Part shown: in pieces, positions 50,546-59,591 of the stretch
Layout: each line of letters opens with the position of its first letter
Position numbering within the stretch: position 1 is the stretch's first letter
Source: CAZYMI01 sp964648505
GTDB taxonomy: Bacteria; Pseudomonadota; Alphaproteobacteria; Micavibrionales; Micavibrionaceae
DNA length: 64,000 nucleotides
Assembly: GCA_964648505.1 (NCBI GenBank)
Contig: CAZYMI010000010.1
Span: 8,833 to 72,832, forward strand
Reading direction: 5' to 3'
Position numbers and translations under genes: made by a program
The notes under the pieces: generated by a model
What the model was told of the DNA's origin: nothing
What the model saw: the letters and a program-made list of their open reading frames with translations, nothing else
Databases searched by the model: none

Positions 50546-51840
50546 GCGAAGAACAAAAAAGCCCAGAAGCGATATCCCAATCTCAACTTGATGCTTTGGT
50601 ACAGCTTCACACGCGCTATCTTGAAGGTCGTATCGGCGGGCGGCGCGCTGTTTTAAAGCGCGCTGATTTATCTGGGTTATCACTTAAAGGCAGTAATATG
50701 CGCCAGTCTGATTTTACAGGCTGCATTATGCGCAAAATGAATTTGGCTCATACAAATTTTCAAGAAGCCACCTTATATGCCTGCGATCTAAGCTTTGCTG
50801 ATTTGAACGAAACATCTTTCATTCGTTCTGATTTGCGTGGCGCAAAAATTGAAGGTGCACGATTGGTTGGTGCTAATCTCGAATCAGCTGATTTGCGCGG
50901 CGGCGCATTATCAGATGATGGATCGTTCCAGCAGCCGCAATTTGTAAATTTCCAAGGGGCTAATCTAACAGGGGCAAAACTTGTTGGGACGCTGGCTTCA
51001 AACGCTGATTTTTCTGATGCCATCATGACAGGTATCAATATGAAGCGCGCTGATTTGCGCGGGGCTATTATGTTGGGGGCTAATTTATCAGGCGCGGATA
51101 TAGAAGGGGCCCAGCTTATGGGGGCCAATCTTCATGACGCTATTTTTGCAGGCGTGGATTTATCGACCATTCGTGACCGCGCAGATTTTTCAGGCGCGAT
51201 CACGGATGAGAACATAGGAACATCACTTTCTGAACTTTCTGAATCCGTTGAAGTAATGATTGAAACCCATCAAAGATGGGTTGAAAGTGCGGGCCAGATT
51301 GGCAGACAGCTTGATCTTTCAGGTTTTGATCTTAGGGAATTATCATCCCTTAAGGCACGTAAATTGACAGCCATTAAAGCGGTAGGGGCTAAATTTTTTG
51401 GTGTCAATTTATATAAGATTGAACTTCAGTCTGCCAATATGGACAGGTGCGATTTTCGTGGCTGCGATATGGAAGCGGCTGATTTAAGAGCGTCAAGTTT
51501 TCGTGGTGCCGTTTTTAATCATGCCAACCTTAAGGGCGCTAATTTTTCACCATTGATGTTCGGTTCGGTTTCTGCAAGGCGTTTTTCACCTTGCAATCTT
51601 GAAGGAGCATCGCTTCGTTATGCTGATTTATCTGCAACAAACTTTAAAGGTGCGTCGCTTAAAAAAGTTGATTTTAGTAATGCGGATCTTTCTAACGCTG
51701 ATCTTCGTGAGGCGGATTTATCGGGTTCTAATCTCAGTGGTGCCAATTTAGAAGGTGCGATGTTTGATGACGCCAAGATGCCCGATGATACAAAAGGTCG
51801 AGCCTTTTCATTAAAAGCACTGGGTGTTGAAGAAGGCTAA
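50542..51840 (+). CDS. Pentapeptide-repeat protein with two beta-helix blocks
   Basis: This 432-aa protein is built of A(D/N)LxG-type pentapeptides in two blocks, residues about 38-220 and 256-415, each a predicted right-handed quadrilateral beta-helix. Each block is introduced by a short helical cap with a shared pattern: H23-T-R-Y...GR...ADLSG and H243-Q-R-W...GR...DLSGFDL. Between them lies a charged helical linker. No signal peptide is seen, so it is probably cytosolic. Functions in this group range from gyrase protection to scaffolding; none can be assigned. The start overlaps tlpA by 4 bases (ATGA). Confidence 0.92.
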   Translation: MSEEQKSPEAISQSQLDALVQLHTRYLEGRIGGRRAVLKRADLSGLSLKGSNMRQSDFTGCIMRKMNLAHTNFQEATLYACDLSFADLNETSFIRSDLRGAKIEGARLVGANLESADLRGGALSDDGSFQQPQFVNFQGANLTGAKLVGTLASNADFSDAIMTGINMKRADLRGAIMLGANLSGADIEGAQLMGANLHDAIFAGVDLSTIRDRADFSGAITDENIGTSLSELSESVEVMIETHQRWVESAGQIGRQLDLSGFDLRELSSLKARKLTAIKAVGAKFFGVNLYKIELQSANMDRCDFRGCDMEAADLRASSFRGAVFNHANLKGANFSPLMFGSVSARRFSPCNLEGASLRYADLSATNFKGASLKKVDFSNADLSNADLREADLSGSNLSGANLEGAMFDDAKMPDDTKGRAFSLKALGVEEG

Positions 51841-51843
51841 AAT

Positions 51844-53085
51844 TTAGCGATCGATAAAGTCTAGGTCGCGGCCAAAAGTTTCTTTCACTTGAGTCATCGC
51901 TAAAAGTGCAAGCGTAATCACAACACCTGCAACCATTAACCCCGCCTGAATAACACCAAAGTCAGGGACAAGGGCATGAAACCCGCTAACGGAAAGAACA
52001 GCTGTACCACGAACAAAATTTGGCACAGACGTTGTTACGGTTGCCCGCAAGTTTGTTCCAAATTGTTCGGCTGCAATCTGCACAAGCATAGCCCAGTAAC
52101 CTGAACAAAAACCAAGTACAGCACACATGGTATAAAAGGTTGTTAAAGAATGACCAGAAATTTTAAGATGTACCAGAATGGCCATAACAGTCATGGCCAG
52201 AAAACTTAAAACAGCAACGCGCCTGCTTTTAAAATGCTGGCTTAAAAAGCCGCTTAAAATATCACCACCAGCAAAACCCAGATAACAAAGTAAAACAGCT
52301 GTTCCGGTTGAGGGAAGCGAAGGCATATTAAAAGCTTTTGCAAACTCGGGCGAGAAGGTAATTAAAACGCCTACCACAAACCATATAGGGGCACCTACCA
52401 TGACAAGCAGCAAAAAGCGCTTTAACAAATCAGGGCGGCGCAAAATAATCAAAATATTGCCACGCAAGCCCGCTTCCGCGTGATCGGACTTTTCAAAAAG
52501 ATGCGATTCCTGAACTTTAAGACGCAAGATGAGTAAGGCAAAACCCATTGTACCGCCAAATATATAAGCGTGACGCCAATCAATCTGGTCGGCAACAAGC
52601 GCGGCTGTTGCGCCCCCTAAAAGACCGATGAGCCCTACAAAGGTTGTGCCCCATCCCCGTATGGCTTTTGGCATCAATTCTGATGCAAGTGTAATCCCAG
52701 CGCCCAGCTCACCAGCCAGGCCAATCCCGGCCAAAAATCTTAATATTGCGTATTGATCGACCGTTGTTACAAATCCATTTAAAAGATTTGCAGTGGAATA
52801 AAGCGCAATTGACCCAAACAGAACTTTAATTCGGCCAAGCTTATCTCCTAAAACGCCCCATAAAATACCGCCCAGTAGTAAACCAGTCATCTGGCAATTG
52901 ATGATAAAAACGCCATCATCAAGCAGCTGATCGCCCGACAAGCCAATATCTTTAAGGCTCTGCACCCGTACAATCGAAAATAAAATAAGATCAAACACAT
53001 CAACAAAGTAACCCAATGCAGCCACAAGCACGGTCATGATAGCTGCTTTTTCCATGCCAAGTTTTTGGGAAACAGCTTGCAGCAT
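51844..53085 (-). CDS. MFS transporter (metabolite:H+ symporter type)
   Basis: This 413-aa protein has 12 predicted helices. Helix 1 has GYFVDVFDLILFSIV, and the loop 2-3 motif is LWGVLGDKLGRIKVLFGS. LRFLAGIGLAGELGAGITLA and ELMPKAIRGWGTTFVG resemble the sugar-phosphate/carboxylate symporter branch. The substrate is not visible. It starts 3 bases after etfA, so it belongs to the etfB-etfA operon; an organic acid tied to ETF-linked oxidation is a guess. Confidence 0.85.
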   Translation of the reverse strand: MLQAVSQKLGMEKAAIMTVLVAALGYFVDVFDLILFSIVRVQSLKDIGLSGDQLLDDGVFIINCQMTGLLLGGILWGVLGDKLGRIKVLFGSIALYSTANLLNGFVTTVDQYAILRFLAGIGLAGELGAGITLASELMPKAIRGWGTTFVGLIGLLGGATAALVADQIDWRHAYIFGGTMGFALLILRLKVQESHLFEKSDHAEAGLRGNILIILRRPDLLKRFLLLVMVGAPIWFVVGVLITFSPEFAKAFNMPSLPSTGTAVLLCYLGFAGGDILSGFLSQHFKSRRVAVLSFLAMTVMAILVHLKISGHSLTTFYTMCAVLGFCSGYWAMLVQIAAEQFGTNLRATVTTSVPNFVRGTAVLSVSGFHALVPDFGVIQAGLMVAGVVITLALLAMTQVKETFGRDLDFIDR

Positions 53086-53088
53086 GAT

Positions 53089-54018
53089 TTAAACTTTTTG
53101 TGTCAATTCAGGTATGGCTTGAAACAAATCAGCAACCAAGCCGTAATCAGCCACTTGGAAAATGGGGGCTTCAGGATCTTTGTTGATAGCAACGATTACT
53201 TTTGAATCTTTCATGCCAGCGAGATGCTGAATAGCGCCCGAAATTCCAATAGCGACATAAAGTTCAGGGGCCACGATTTTTCCTGTTTGCCCTACCTGAT
53301 AGTCGTTTGGCACATAGCCAGCGTCAACTGCTGCGCGTGATGCACCGAGTGCCGCGCCAAGTTTATCAGCAAGTGGCTCTATCAGCGTTTTGTAATTTTC
53401 ACCCGATCCAATGCCGCGGCCAGCTGAAACAACGATACGCGCAGCTGCAAGTTCTGGCCGTTCAGATTTTGAAAGTTCTTGGGAAACAAAATTTGTTGTT
53501 GCAGTTTGAGGGGGTGATTCAATTGATTCAATTGCCGCATTGCCGCCATCTGGCGCGCGATCAAAGGCTGTCGTGCGGATGGTTAGAAGTTTTAGCGGGT
53601 CTGTGGAAAGTACTGTTGCAATTGCGTTACCAGCATAAAAGGGTCTTTTGAAAGTATCGTTGCTGTCTATTGATATGACATCAGAGATTTGCTGCACATC
53701 CAGCAAAGCAGCAATACGGGGTAAAAGATTTTTACCAAAACTTGTTGCAGGCGCAAGAATGTGGCTATAATTTTTAGCGATGCTGAGTGCGCAAGGGGTC
53801 AGGTTTTCAGCAATAAAATGTTCAAAAGCAGCATGATCTGCCTTTAAAACTTTTGTCACGCCTTTTAGTGCGGCGGCAGCCTTTGCTGCCCCATCACAAT
53901 GAGTACCCATCACCAGTACATGAACATCGCTTCCCAGTTTTAACGCGGCTGAGACAACATGCGCGGTTGATGATTTTAAGGCCTGATGGTCGTGTTCAGC
54001 GATGATAAGAATGCTCAT
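53089..54018 (-). CDS. etfA: Electron transfer flavoprotein alpha subunit
   Basis: EtfA carries the FAD of ETF, which passes electrons from acyl-CoA and other dehydrogenases to ETF:ubiquinone oxidoreductase. The protein has 309 aa. The FAD-binding C-terminal half shows VVSAGRGIGSGENYKTLIEP, ASRAAVDAGYVPNDYQVGQT and GKIVAPELYVAIGISGAIQH. It follows etfB by 3 bases. Confidence 0.97.
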   Translation of the reverse strand: MSILIIAEHDHQALKSSTAHVVSAALKLGSDVHVLVMGTHCDGAAKAAAALKGVTKVLKADHAAFEHFIAENLTPCALSIAKNYSHILAPATSFGKNLLPRIAALLDVQQISDVISIDSNDTFKRPFYAGNAIATVLSTDPLKLLTIRTTAFDRAPDGGNAAIESIESPPQTATTNFVSQELSKSERPELAAARIVVSAGRGIGSGENYKTLIEPLADKLGAALGASRAAVDAGYVPNDYQVGQTGKIVAPELYVAIGISGAIQHLAGMKDSKVIVAINKDPEAPIFQVADYGLVADLFQAIPELTQKV

Positions 54019-54021
54019 AGA

Positions 54022-54786
54022 TCACCCAATTGCTTTTGCTTCATTTTTTAGTTTATCAATCAGCTGATCGACGCTTTCAACCTTAATTCCGCCTTTGCGC
54101 TTTACCGGTTCAGATACATTGAGAATTTTTAAACGCGGGCTGAAACTGACCCCAAAATCTTCAGGTTTATGTGTTGCAAGTGGTTTTGACTTTGCTTTCA
54201 TGATATTAGGCAGGGCCGCGTAGCGGGGCTCATTCAAGCGCAGATCTGTTGTTATGATTGCCGGAAGCTTGACAGATAAAGTTTCAAGACCGCCATCAAC
54301 TTCACGGGTTACGGTTGCGTGATCGGCTGTAATGTCGACCTGAGAGGCAAATGTCGCTTGCCCCCAGCCAAGTAAGGCTGAAAGCATTTGCCCTGTCTGG
54401 TTGCTGTCATCATCAATGGCTTGTTTACCCATGATGACAAGACCAGGCTGTTCTTTTTCAATGATGGCTTTTAGACATTTTGCAACACTTAAGGGCTCAA
54501 CGGATGTATCTGTTGGCATATCTGTGACCACTAATATCCCGCGATCTGCACCCACAGCGATGGCTGTGCGTAAAACATCCTGCGCAACGGCGGGCCCTAT
54601 TGTTACAACAACGACTTCTTTTGCAAATCCTTTTTCTTTTAAGCGCACAGCTTCTTCCACGGCGATTTCATCGAAAGGATTCATCGACATTTTGACGTTA
54701 GCAAGCTCAACACCACTTTGATCGGCCTTCACACGGATTTTGACGTTATAGTCGACAACGCGTTTTATCGGGACAAGAATTTTCAT
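54022..54786 (-). CDS. etfB: Electron transfer flavoprotein beta subunit
   Basis: This is the AMP-binding partner of EtfA. The protein has 254 aa. Family stretches are VKMSMNPFDEIAVEEAVRLK, AKEVVVVTIGPAVAQDVLRT, GKQAIDDDSNQTGQMLSALL and the recognition-loop region LKAIIEKEQPGLVIMG. AAGGAA gives a good ribosome site. It lies 9 bases after the twin-TM gene. Confidence 0.97.
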   Translation of the reverse strand: MKILVPIKRVVDYNVKIRVKADQSGVELANVKMSMNPFDEIAVEEAVRLKEKGFAKEVVVVTIGPAVAQDVLRTAIAVGADRGILVVTDMPTDTSVEPLSVAKCLKAIIEKEQPGLVIMGKQAIDDDSNQTGQMLSALLGWGQATFASQVDITADHATVTREVDGGLETLSVKLPAIITTDLRLNEPRYAALPNIMKAKSKPLATHKPEDFGVSFSPRLKILNVSEPVKRKGGIKVESVDQLIDKLKNEAKAIG

Positions 54787-54795
54787 GAGAGTTCC

Positions 54796-54993
54796 TTACT
54801 GAGAGCCAAACATTAAGGCAGCAGCAAAGCAGGCAAGGGCAATGCCTTGCAAAATAACCCGCCACTGCATGAACTTATTACCGTTTTTCTTTGCGTACTC
54901 ACCACCACGAACCATAGAGACCATGCCCAGTCCGAAAGACAAAAGCACAAGGATCATAGCAACAATCATAAGAATCAGAAAAAAAGACTGCAT
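54796..54993 (-). CDS. Twin-transmembrane protein (HIG1-domain type)
   Basis: The 65-aa protein has two helices (FFLILMIVAMILVLLSFGLG; QWRVILQGIALACFAAALMF) joined by the loop MVRGGEYAKKNGNKFMQWR. The loop matches the hypoxia-induced HIG1_N pattern (S-N..MR.RV..Q..). In alphaproteobacteria this small protein regularly precedes etfBA. HIG1 proteins attach to respiratory complexes in mitochondria; a similar role here is inferred. Confidence 0.87.
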   Translation of the reverse strand: MQSFFLILMIVAMILVLLSFGLGMVSMVRGGEYAKKNGNKFMQWRVILQGIALACFAAALMFGSQ

Positions 54994-55038
54994 GTTTAAA
55001 ACCTATTCGTTTCTTTTTGTTTTAGCTAGCACAAACAA

Positions 55039-55767
55039 CTATTTTGCAGTGCGAAAGCTCATTATATAATTCACGTCAGTATCCCTATCAGAAAGGGCAA
55101 AGCTGCGTGACAAGGGATTGTATATGATACCTTTTATATCAGCCAGTTGTGCCTTAAGGCGACCAAAAGCGCAATCAACCTCGTGCGGTTTTAAGAATTT
55201 ATTCCATTGATGCGTTCCCTTCGGAACCCAGCCCAGAATATATTCCGCGGTCACAATCCCAAGGGCAAAGGACTTTGCCGTGCGGTTTAAGGTGGATATA
55301 ATGATTAATCCCCCGGGTTTTGTTGCGCCAATAAGCTGCTTGATAAAAATGTCAGGATGGTCAACATGTTCAAGCACTTCTAAGGCCAAGGTTACATCAT
55401 ATTTTTTCTTTAAACTGGTTAAGTCATCTGCCCGATAGTCGATTTTAAGATTGTAATTCTCAGCATGATTTTTTGCCGCTTTGATAGCATTAACGTCGGC
55501 ATCCAGCCCCGTGACCGTGGCCCCAAGGCGGGCCAGCGGCTCACACACAAGCCCACCTCCGCAACCAACATCTAAAATATGAAGCCCTTTTAAACGTTGG
55601 CGAGGTGATGCCTGAGGGTTATCCCCAATTTCAGCTAAAATAAAGTCAAGCCGAACAGGATTAAGTTGGTGTAAAGGGGCAAAAGGGCCCGATTCATCCC
55701 ACCAATGTAATGAATCTTTCGCAAAATGGCTGATTTCAGCTTCATTTATGGTTGATTTGTTCTTCAT
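55039..55767 (-). CDS. ubiG: Ubiquinone biosynthesis O-methyltransferase UbiG
   Basis: UbiG performs both O-methylations of ubiquinone synthesis. The protein has 242 aa from ATG 55767; a TTG three codons earlier is less likely. HFAKDSLHWWDESGPFAPLH, the SAM site HILDVGCGGGLVCEPLARLG, EVLEHVDHPDIFI and LIIISTLNRTAKSFALGIV are all signature stretches. It is divergent from lysC, an arrangement typical of alphaproteobacteria. Confidence 0.96.
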   Translation of the reverse strand: MKNKSTINEAEISHFAKDSLHWWDESGPFAPLHQLNPVRLDFILAEIGDNPQASPRQRLKGLHILDVGCGGGLVCEPLARLGATVTGLDADVNAIKAAKNHAENYNLKIDYRADDLTSLKKKYDVTLALEVLEHVDHPDIFIKQLIGATKPGGLIIISTLNRTAKSFALGIVTAEYILGWVPKGTHQWNKFLKPHEVDCAFGRLKAQLADIKGIIYNPLSRSFALSDRDTDVNYIMSFRTAK

Positions 55768-55862
55768 AGGCTTCAAGTTGTGACATGCCTTGTTTCTCTC
55801 TTCAAGACCTGAAAATCCCGTGCTAAGGTTCTGGTCCTGTTGATTATTGTGAGTTTTTATTG

Positions 55863-57098
55863 ATGTCTACACTTGTCGTAAAATTTGGAGGCACTTCTGT
55901 TGCCGATCCTGTGCGCATTGAAGCAGCGGCCCTAAAGGTTGCAGCAGAAATCAAGCGCGGCCATAAAGTTTCGGTGGTTGTATCCGCAATGGCGGGCGTG
56001 ACCAATAGCTTGATTGAATCGGTGAGGTCGATTTCGCAAGACTATGACAGGGCAGAATATGATGTTGTTGTTGCAAGCGGTGAGCAGGTGACAGCAGGGC
56101 TTATGGCGATTGCATTGCAAAAGCTTGGTGTTCAAGCAAGATCATTTGCAGGGTGGCAGGTGCCAATAAAATCTGACTCAGCGCATGGTAAAGCGCGCAT
56201 ACTTGAAATTGACGGCAGTTTTTTAAAAACGCAAATGGACCAAGGCGTTGTCCCTGTGATTGCCGGGTTTCAAGGTATTGCAAATGATAACCGTATTTCA
56301 ACGCTTGGTCGCGGCGGATCAGACACATCGGCGGTTGCGCTTGCCGCAGCCTTGAAAGCCGACCGGTGTGATATTTATACAGATGTGGACGGGGTCTATA
56401 CAACAGATCCGCGTATCGTCCCTCAGGCCAAAAAAATTCATAAAATATCGTATGAAGAAATGCTGGAACTTGCTTCTTTAGGGGCAAAAGTGTTGCAAAC
56501 ACGTTCCGTTGAACTTGCGATGAAATGGAATGTTCCTGTTCAGGTTTTATCAAGCTTTGATGAACAAATAGGATCAGATTTACCCGGCACATTATTAATG
56601 AAAGAGGAAGATATCATGGAACAGGAAGTTGTGAACGGTGTGGCGTATAGCCGGGATGAAGCAAAGATCACGCTTTTAAATGTACCCGATCAGCCCGGCT
56701 TGGCAGCGGCAATTTTTGGGCCTTTGGCTCAAGGTCATGTCAATGTGGACATGATTGTTCAAAACGTTTCGCCAGATGGCAAATCAACCGACATGACATT
56801 CACACTACCACGCGCTGATGTTAAAAGCGCGCTCGATATTATTGCCGCTCAGCCAAAGTTGAAAGGGATTGAAATTCGATCTGCTGCCGATGTTTCAAAA
56901 ATATCTGTGGTGGGTATTGGTATGAAAAGTCATTCAGGCGTTGCAGCAACAATGTTTAAAGCGCTTTCTGAGAAGGGGATTAATATTCAGGTTATCACAA
57001 CATCTGAAATTAAGGTGAGCGTTCTTGTTGCAGAAGAATATACAGAGCTGGCTGTCCGTGCATTGCATAGTGTTTATGACCTTGAAAAAAGAGGATAG
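55863..57098 (+). CDS. lysC: Aspartate kinase
   Basis: Aspartokinase starts the lysine, methionine and threonine pathway. The protein has 411 aa from ATG 55863 (a TTG stands one codon before). The kinase motif is VVKFGGTSVADPVRI, GRGGSDTSAVALAAALKADR and YTDVDGVYTTDPRIV form the catalytic part, and two ACT domains follow (ITLLNVPDQPGLAAAIFGPL; ISVVGIGMKSHSGVAATMF). Feedback control by lysine and/or threonine is expected from the ACT pair. It lies three bases ahead of rodZ. Confidence 0.97.
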   Translation: MSTLVVKFGGTSVADPVRIEAAALKVAAEIKRGHKVSVVVSAMAGVTNSLIESVRSISQDYDRAEYDVVVASGEQVTAGLMAIALQKLGVQARSFAGWQVPIKSDSAHGKARILEIDGSFLKTQMDQGVVPVIAGFQGIANDNRISTLGRGGSDTSAVALAAALKADRCDIYTDVDGVYTTDPRIVPQAKKIHKISYEEMLELASLGAKVLQTRSVELAMKWNVPVQVLSSFDEQIGSDLPGTLLMKEEDIMEQEVVNGVAYSRDEAKITLLNVPDQPGLAAAIFGPLAQGHVNVDMIVQNVSPDGKSTDMTFTLPRADVKSALDIIAAQPKLKGIEIRSAADVSKISVVGIGMKSHSGVAATMFKALSEKGINIQVITTSEIKVSVLVAEEYTELAVRALHSVYDLEKRG

Positions 57099-57101
57099 AG
57101 G

Positions 57102-57956
57102 GTGGATAACCCAACGATAGATGATACTGTAATAGAAGGCTTTCACACAGATTTACCTGTGGGTGAAATTTTACGACGCGCACGCATTCAGTCCGGGCAG
57201 TCTATAGAATATATTGAACAGGTTTTGCGCATTCGTGCTGCCCATTTGCACGCCCTTGAATCCGGAGATCATGCAGCCTTACCAGGCCGTGTTTATACGA
57301 TTGGTTTCGTGCGCACTTATTCTGATTATTTGGGGTTAAATGGCGAGAAAATAGTGGCGTTGCTAAAAAAGCAAGTGCTGGGCCGTACAGTCAGGCCGGA
57401 ATATAGCTTTCCGGTTGCCGCCGATGACGCTTCTGTGCCCACCCAAAGGCTTACAATTATAGTGGCTGCAATTTCTGTTATTTTTCTTTTTGGGCTTATC
57501 TTTACACTGTCTGGTTCTGATCCCGCTAAAAAGCCGGTGCCGCCGGTTCCAGATGATATCAAGCAAGAAGTTGAACAATCGCAAGCTGCAGCGCAGGTCT
57601 CTGGTGCTCCAGAAAATACAAAGCTTGGCGATCCTGCGGCAACAGCAAGCCTCACGTCACCTGAGGTGCCCCCCGTACAAGAAGAATCCGTTATTGTACG
57701 GGCGCAGGATAATAGCTGGTTGGAAATTAAAAATGCTTCCGGGCAAATTGTATTCGGACAGATTTTAAAAGAAGGCCAGGAATTAAAGATACCGAATGAA
57801 AAAGGGTATGTGATGACCACAGGCAATGCTGGCGGTATTGATATCTTAATCGGTGAGAAAATTTTACCCAAATTGGGAAAAGCCGGAGACGTCAGGCGCA
57901 ATGTAACACTTGATATTGAAGCTTTAAGAAAATTATTACCGGCAGGTCAGCAATGA
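57102..57956 (+). CDS. rodZ: RodZ-like membrane protein (HTH + DUF4115)
   Basis: RodZ links MreB to the cell envelope and shapes rods. The protein has 284 aa with a GTG start. The cytoplasmic helix-turn-helix is VGEILRRARIQSGQSIEYIE, with ALESGDHAALPGRVYTIGFV and the YSDYLGL motif. One transmembrane helix (RLTIIVAAISVIFLFGLIFT) and a Pro/Gln linker lead to DUF4115 (VRAQDNSWLEIKNASGQIVF). mreB is not in the window. Its stop overlaps ispG by 4 bases, the lysC-rodZ-ispG order being common. Confidence 0.9.
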   Translation: MDNPTIDDTVIEGFHTDLPVGEILRRARIQSGQSIEYIEQVLRIRAAHLHALESGDHAALPGRVYTIGFVRTYSDYLGLNGEKIVALLKKQVLGRTVRPEYSFPVAADDASVPTQRLTIIVAAISVIFLFGLIFTLSGSDPAKKPVPPVPDDIKQEVEQSQAAAQVSGAPENTKLGDPAATASLTSPEVPPVQEESVIVRAQDNSWLEIKNASGQIVFGQILKEGQELKIPNEKGYVMTTGNAGGIDILIGEKILPKLGKAGDVRRNVTLDIEALRKLLPAGQQ

Positions 57957-59071
57957 AAGATCATACATCTGTAAGACCCTGGCGGCAGGTTACGCGCCGT
58001 GTCAGTCGAAAAATCTGGGTTGGTAAAGTGCCTATTGGTGGCGATGCGCCGATTACGGTGCAGTCAATGACCAATACCGATACGCGTGATGTGGCTGCAA
58101 CCATTGCGCAAATTCGAGCGCTTGAAATTGCAGGGGCTGATATTGTGCGCGTATCATGCCCTGATGAGGAGTCTTCAGCAGCCCTTAAAAATATTATTCC
58201 GGAAGTGACGGTCCCGATTGTTGCAGATATTCATTTTCATTATAAAAGGGCGATAGAAGCGGCAAAAAACGGTGCCGCGTGCTTGCGTATAAACCCAGGT
58301 AATATTGGATCAGCAGACCGTGTGCGTGAAGTTATTCAGGCTGCAAAAGATTATGGATGCGCTATTCGTATCGGCGTTAATGCAGGGTCTTTGGAAAAAG
58401 ATTTACTTGAGCAATATGCCGAACCCTGCCCGGACGCTATGGTTGAAAGCGCGCTCAGGCACATACGTATTCTAGAAGATCATGATTTTTTTAATTTTAA
58501 GATTTCCTGCAAAGCATCAGATGTTTTTTTAGGTGTGGCAGCGTACACACAACTCGCAAGCGCATGTGATTACCCGCTTCATGTGGGTATTACGGAAGCG
58601 GGGGGTTTGCGTTCAGGTACGGTTAAGTCTTCAGTGGGAATGGGTAACCTGCTTTGGGCAGGCATTGGTGATACCATTCGCGTATCGCTTTCAGCTGATC
58701 CGGTTGAAGAAATTAAAGTAGGGTTTGATATTTTAAAGTCGCTGGGGCTTCGTCATCGCGGCGTCAATGTTGTGGCATGCCCTTCTTGTGCGCGCCAACA
58801 ATTTGATGTGATTAAAACTGTTCAGGAAATAGAAGATCGTGTAGCGCATATCACAACGCCGATGACAGTTTCTATTATTGGCTGTGTTGTGAACGGCCCG
58901 GGCGAAGCCTTGATGACAGATATAGGATTTACAGGCGGCGGGCGCGGGACGCATCAGGTTTATATTAATGGTGAGGTATCGCACCGCCTGAACATAGAAA
59001 GCGATTCAATTATTGAGCACATTGTAAAGCTTATTGAAGAAAAAGCACTGTCAGCTAAAAAGGCTGCTTAA
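57953..59071 (+). CDS. ispG: 4-hydroxy-3-methylbut-2-en-1-yl diphosphate synthase IspG
   Basis: IspG is a [4Fe-4S] enzyme in the MEP isoprenoid pathway. The protein has 372 aa. GGDAPITVQSMTNTDTRDVA is the N-terminal signature. The cluster ligands are the Cys pair in VVACPSCARQQFDV and Cys in GCVVNGPGEALMTD. A short stem (CAGC/GCTG, 59052-59066) followed by T-rich DNA lies across its stop and may end transcription. Confidence 0.97.
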   Translation: MKDHTSVRPWRQVTRRVSRKIWVGKVPIGGDAPITVQSMTNTDTRDVAATIAQIRALEIAGADIVRVSCPDEESSAALKNIIPEVTVPIVADIHFHYKRAIEAAKNGAACLRINPGNIGSADRVREVIQAAKDYGCAIRIGVNAGSLEKDLLEQYAEPCPDAMVESALRHIRILEDHDFFNFKISCKASDVFLGVAAYTQLASACDYPLHVGITEAGGLRSGTVKSSVGMGNLLWAGIGDTIRVSLSADPVEEIKVGFDILKSLGLRHRGVNVVACPSCARQQFDVIKTVQEIEDRVAHITTPMTVSIIGCVVNGPGEALMTDIGFTGGGRGTHQVYINGEVSHRLNIESDSIIEHIVKLIEEKALSAKKAA

Positions 59072-59079
59072 AAAATTTT

Positions 59080-59301
59080 TTATTTTTTTACTGTTTTTGA
59101 TGCAATCCAAAACAAAATACCGGCAGCCGAAACCCAATAAGGAAAGGAACCAAATATTGTATCTGTGATTGTTGGAGTATCCTGGTCAACAACATAAAAA
59201 ACATAAAGGCAAAATAAAAATGCCAACAAGCTAAAAAGGGCACCTTGCCAGCTTACAGGCACATATACCCAACCACATTCTTTAAACCATTCATTTTTCA
59301 T
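59080..59301 (-). CDS. Small two-helix membrane protein, unknown
   Basis: This 73-aa protein has two predicted membrane helices (LFSLLAFLFCLYVFYVVDQD; YWVSAAGILFWIASKTVKK). The N-terminus MKNEWFKECGWVYVPVSWQG places an amphipathic stretch before them. It resembles small uncharacterised membrane proteins widely annotated only as hypothetical. No ribosome site is clear. It is convergent with ispG and divergent from the 55-aa protein gene. Confidence 0.6.
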   Translation of the reverse strand: MKNEWFKECGWVYVPVSWQGALFSLLAFLFCLYVFYVVDQDTPTITDTIFGSFPYWVSAAGILFWIASKTVKK

Positions 59302-59423
59302 TCGTTAATTATGCTTTGAGTCGCAAAAAAAATCCTTAATTTTCTTTTATACATATTGCAATTATTTTTTAAATTCCCTATAAAAGGGCAAATTTAGCTA
59401 AATTTCATAATAAAGGAGATCAA

Positions 59424-59591
59424 ATGTCAGGACTAGCAAATGCAGGGGGATCAATTATACGTGCGAGAAGGATTGCAGCATTATTTGGCGCGTCAGTACT
59501 GGGTATGGTCGCATTGGTAGCTTCAACTGTTATTGTGAATGAAAAAGATAAAAACCCTAAAGTTGAAGCGTCGCAGCCAGTATTAAAGTGA
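59424..59591 (+). CDS. 55-aa single-pass membrane protein, unknown
   Basis: The ATG at 59424 has an excellent ribosome site (AAAGGAGA, 8 bases before). The peptide begins MSGLANAGGSIIRARRIAAL, has one hydrophobic helix (about residues 18-38, ending VALVASTVIV) and a charged tail (NEKDKNPKVEASQPVLK). Arginines before the helix suggest the N-terminus stays inside. Its TGA overlaps the GTG start of the next gene (GTGA, 59588-59591), so the two are translated together. No family is recognised. Confidence 0.7.
   Translation: MSGLANAGGSIIRARRIAALFGASVLGMVALVASTVIVNEKDKNPKVEASQPVLK

Noticed and set aside
57326..57901. 191-codon minus-strand frame
   Set aside because: Antisense within rodZ; composition (Ser/Thr/Pro-rich) follows from the rodZ linker.
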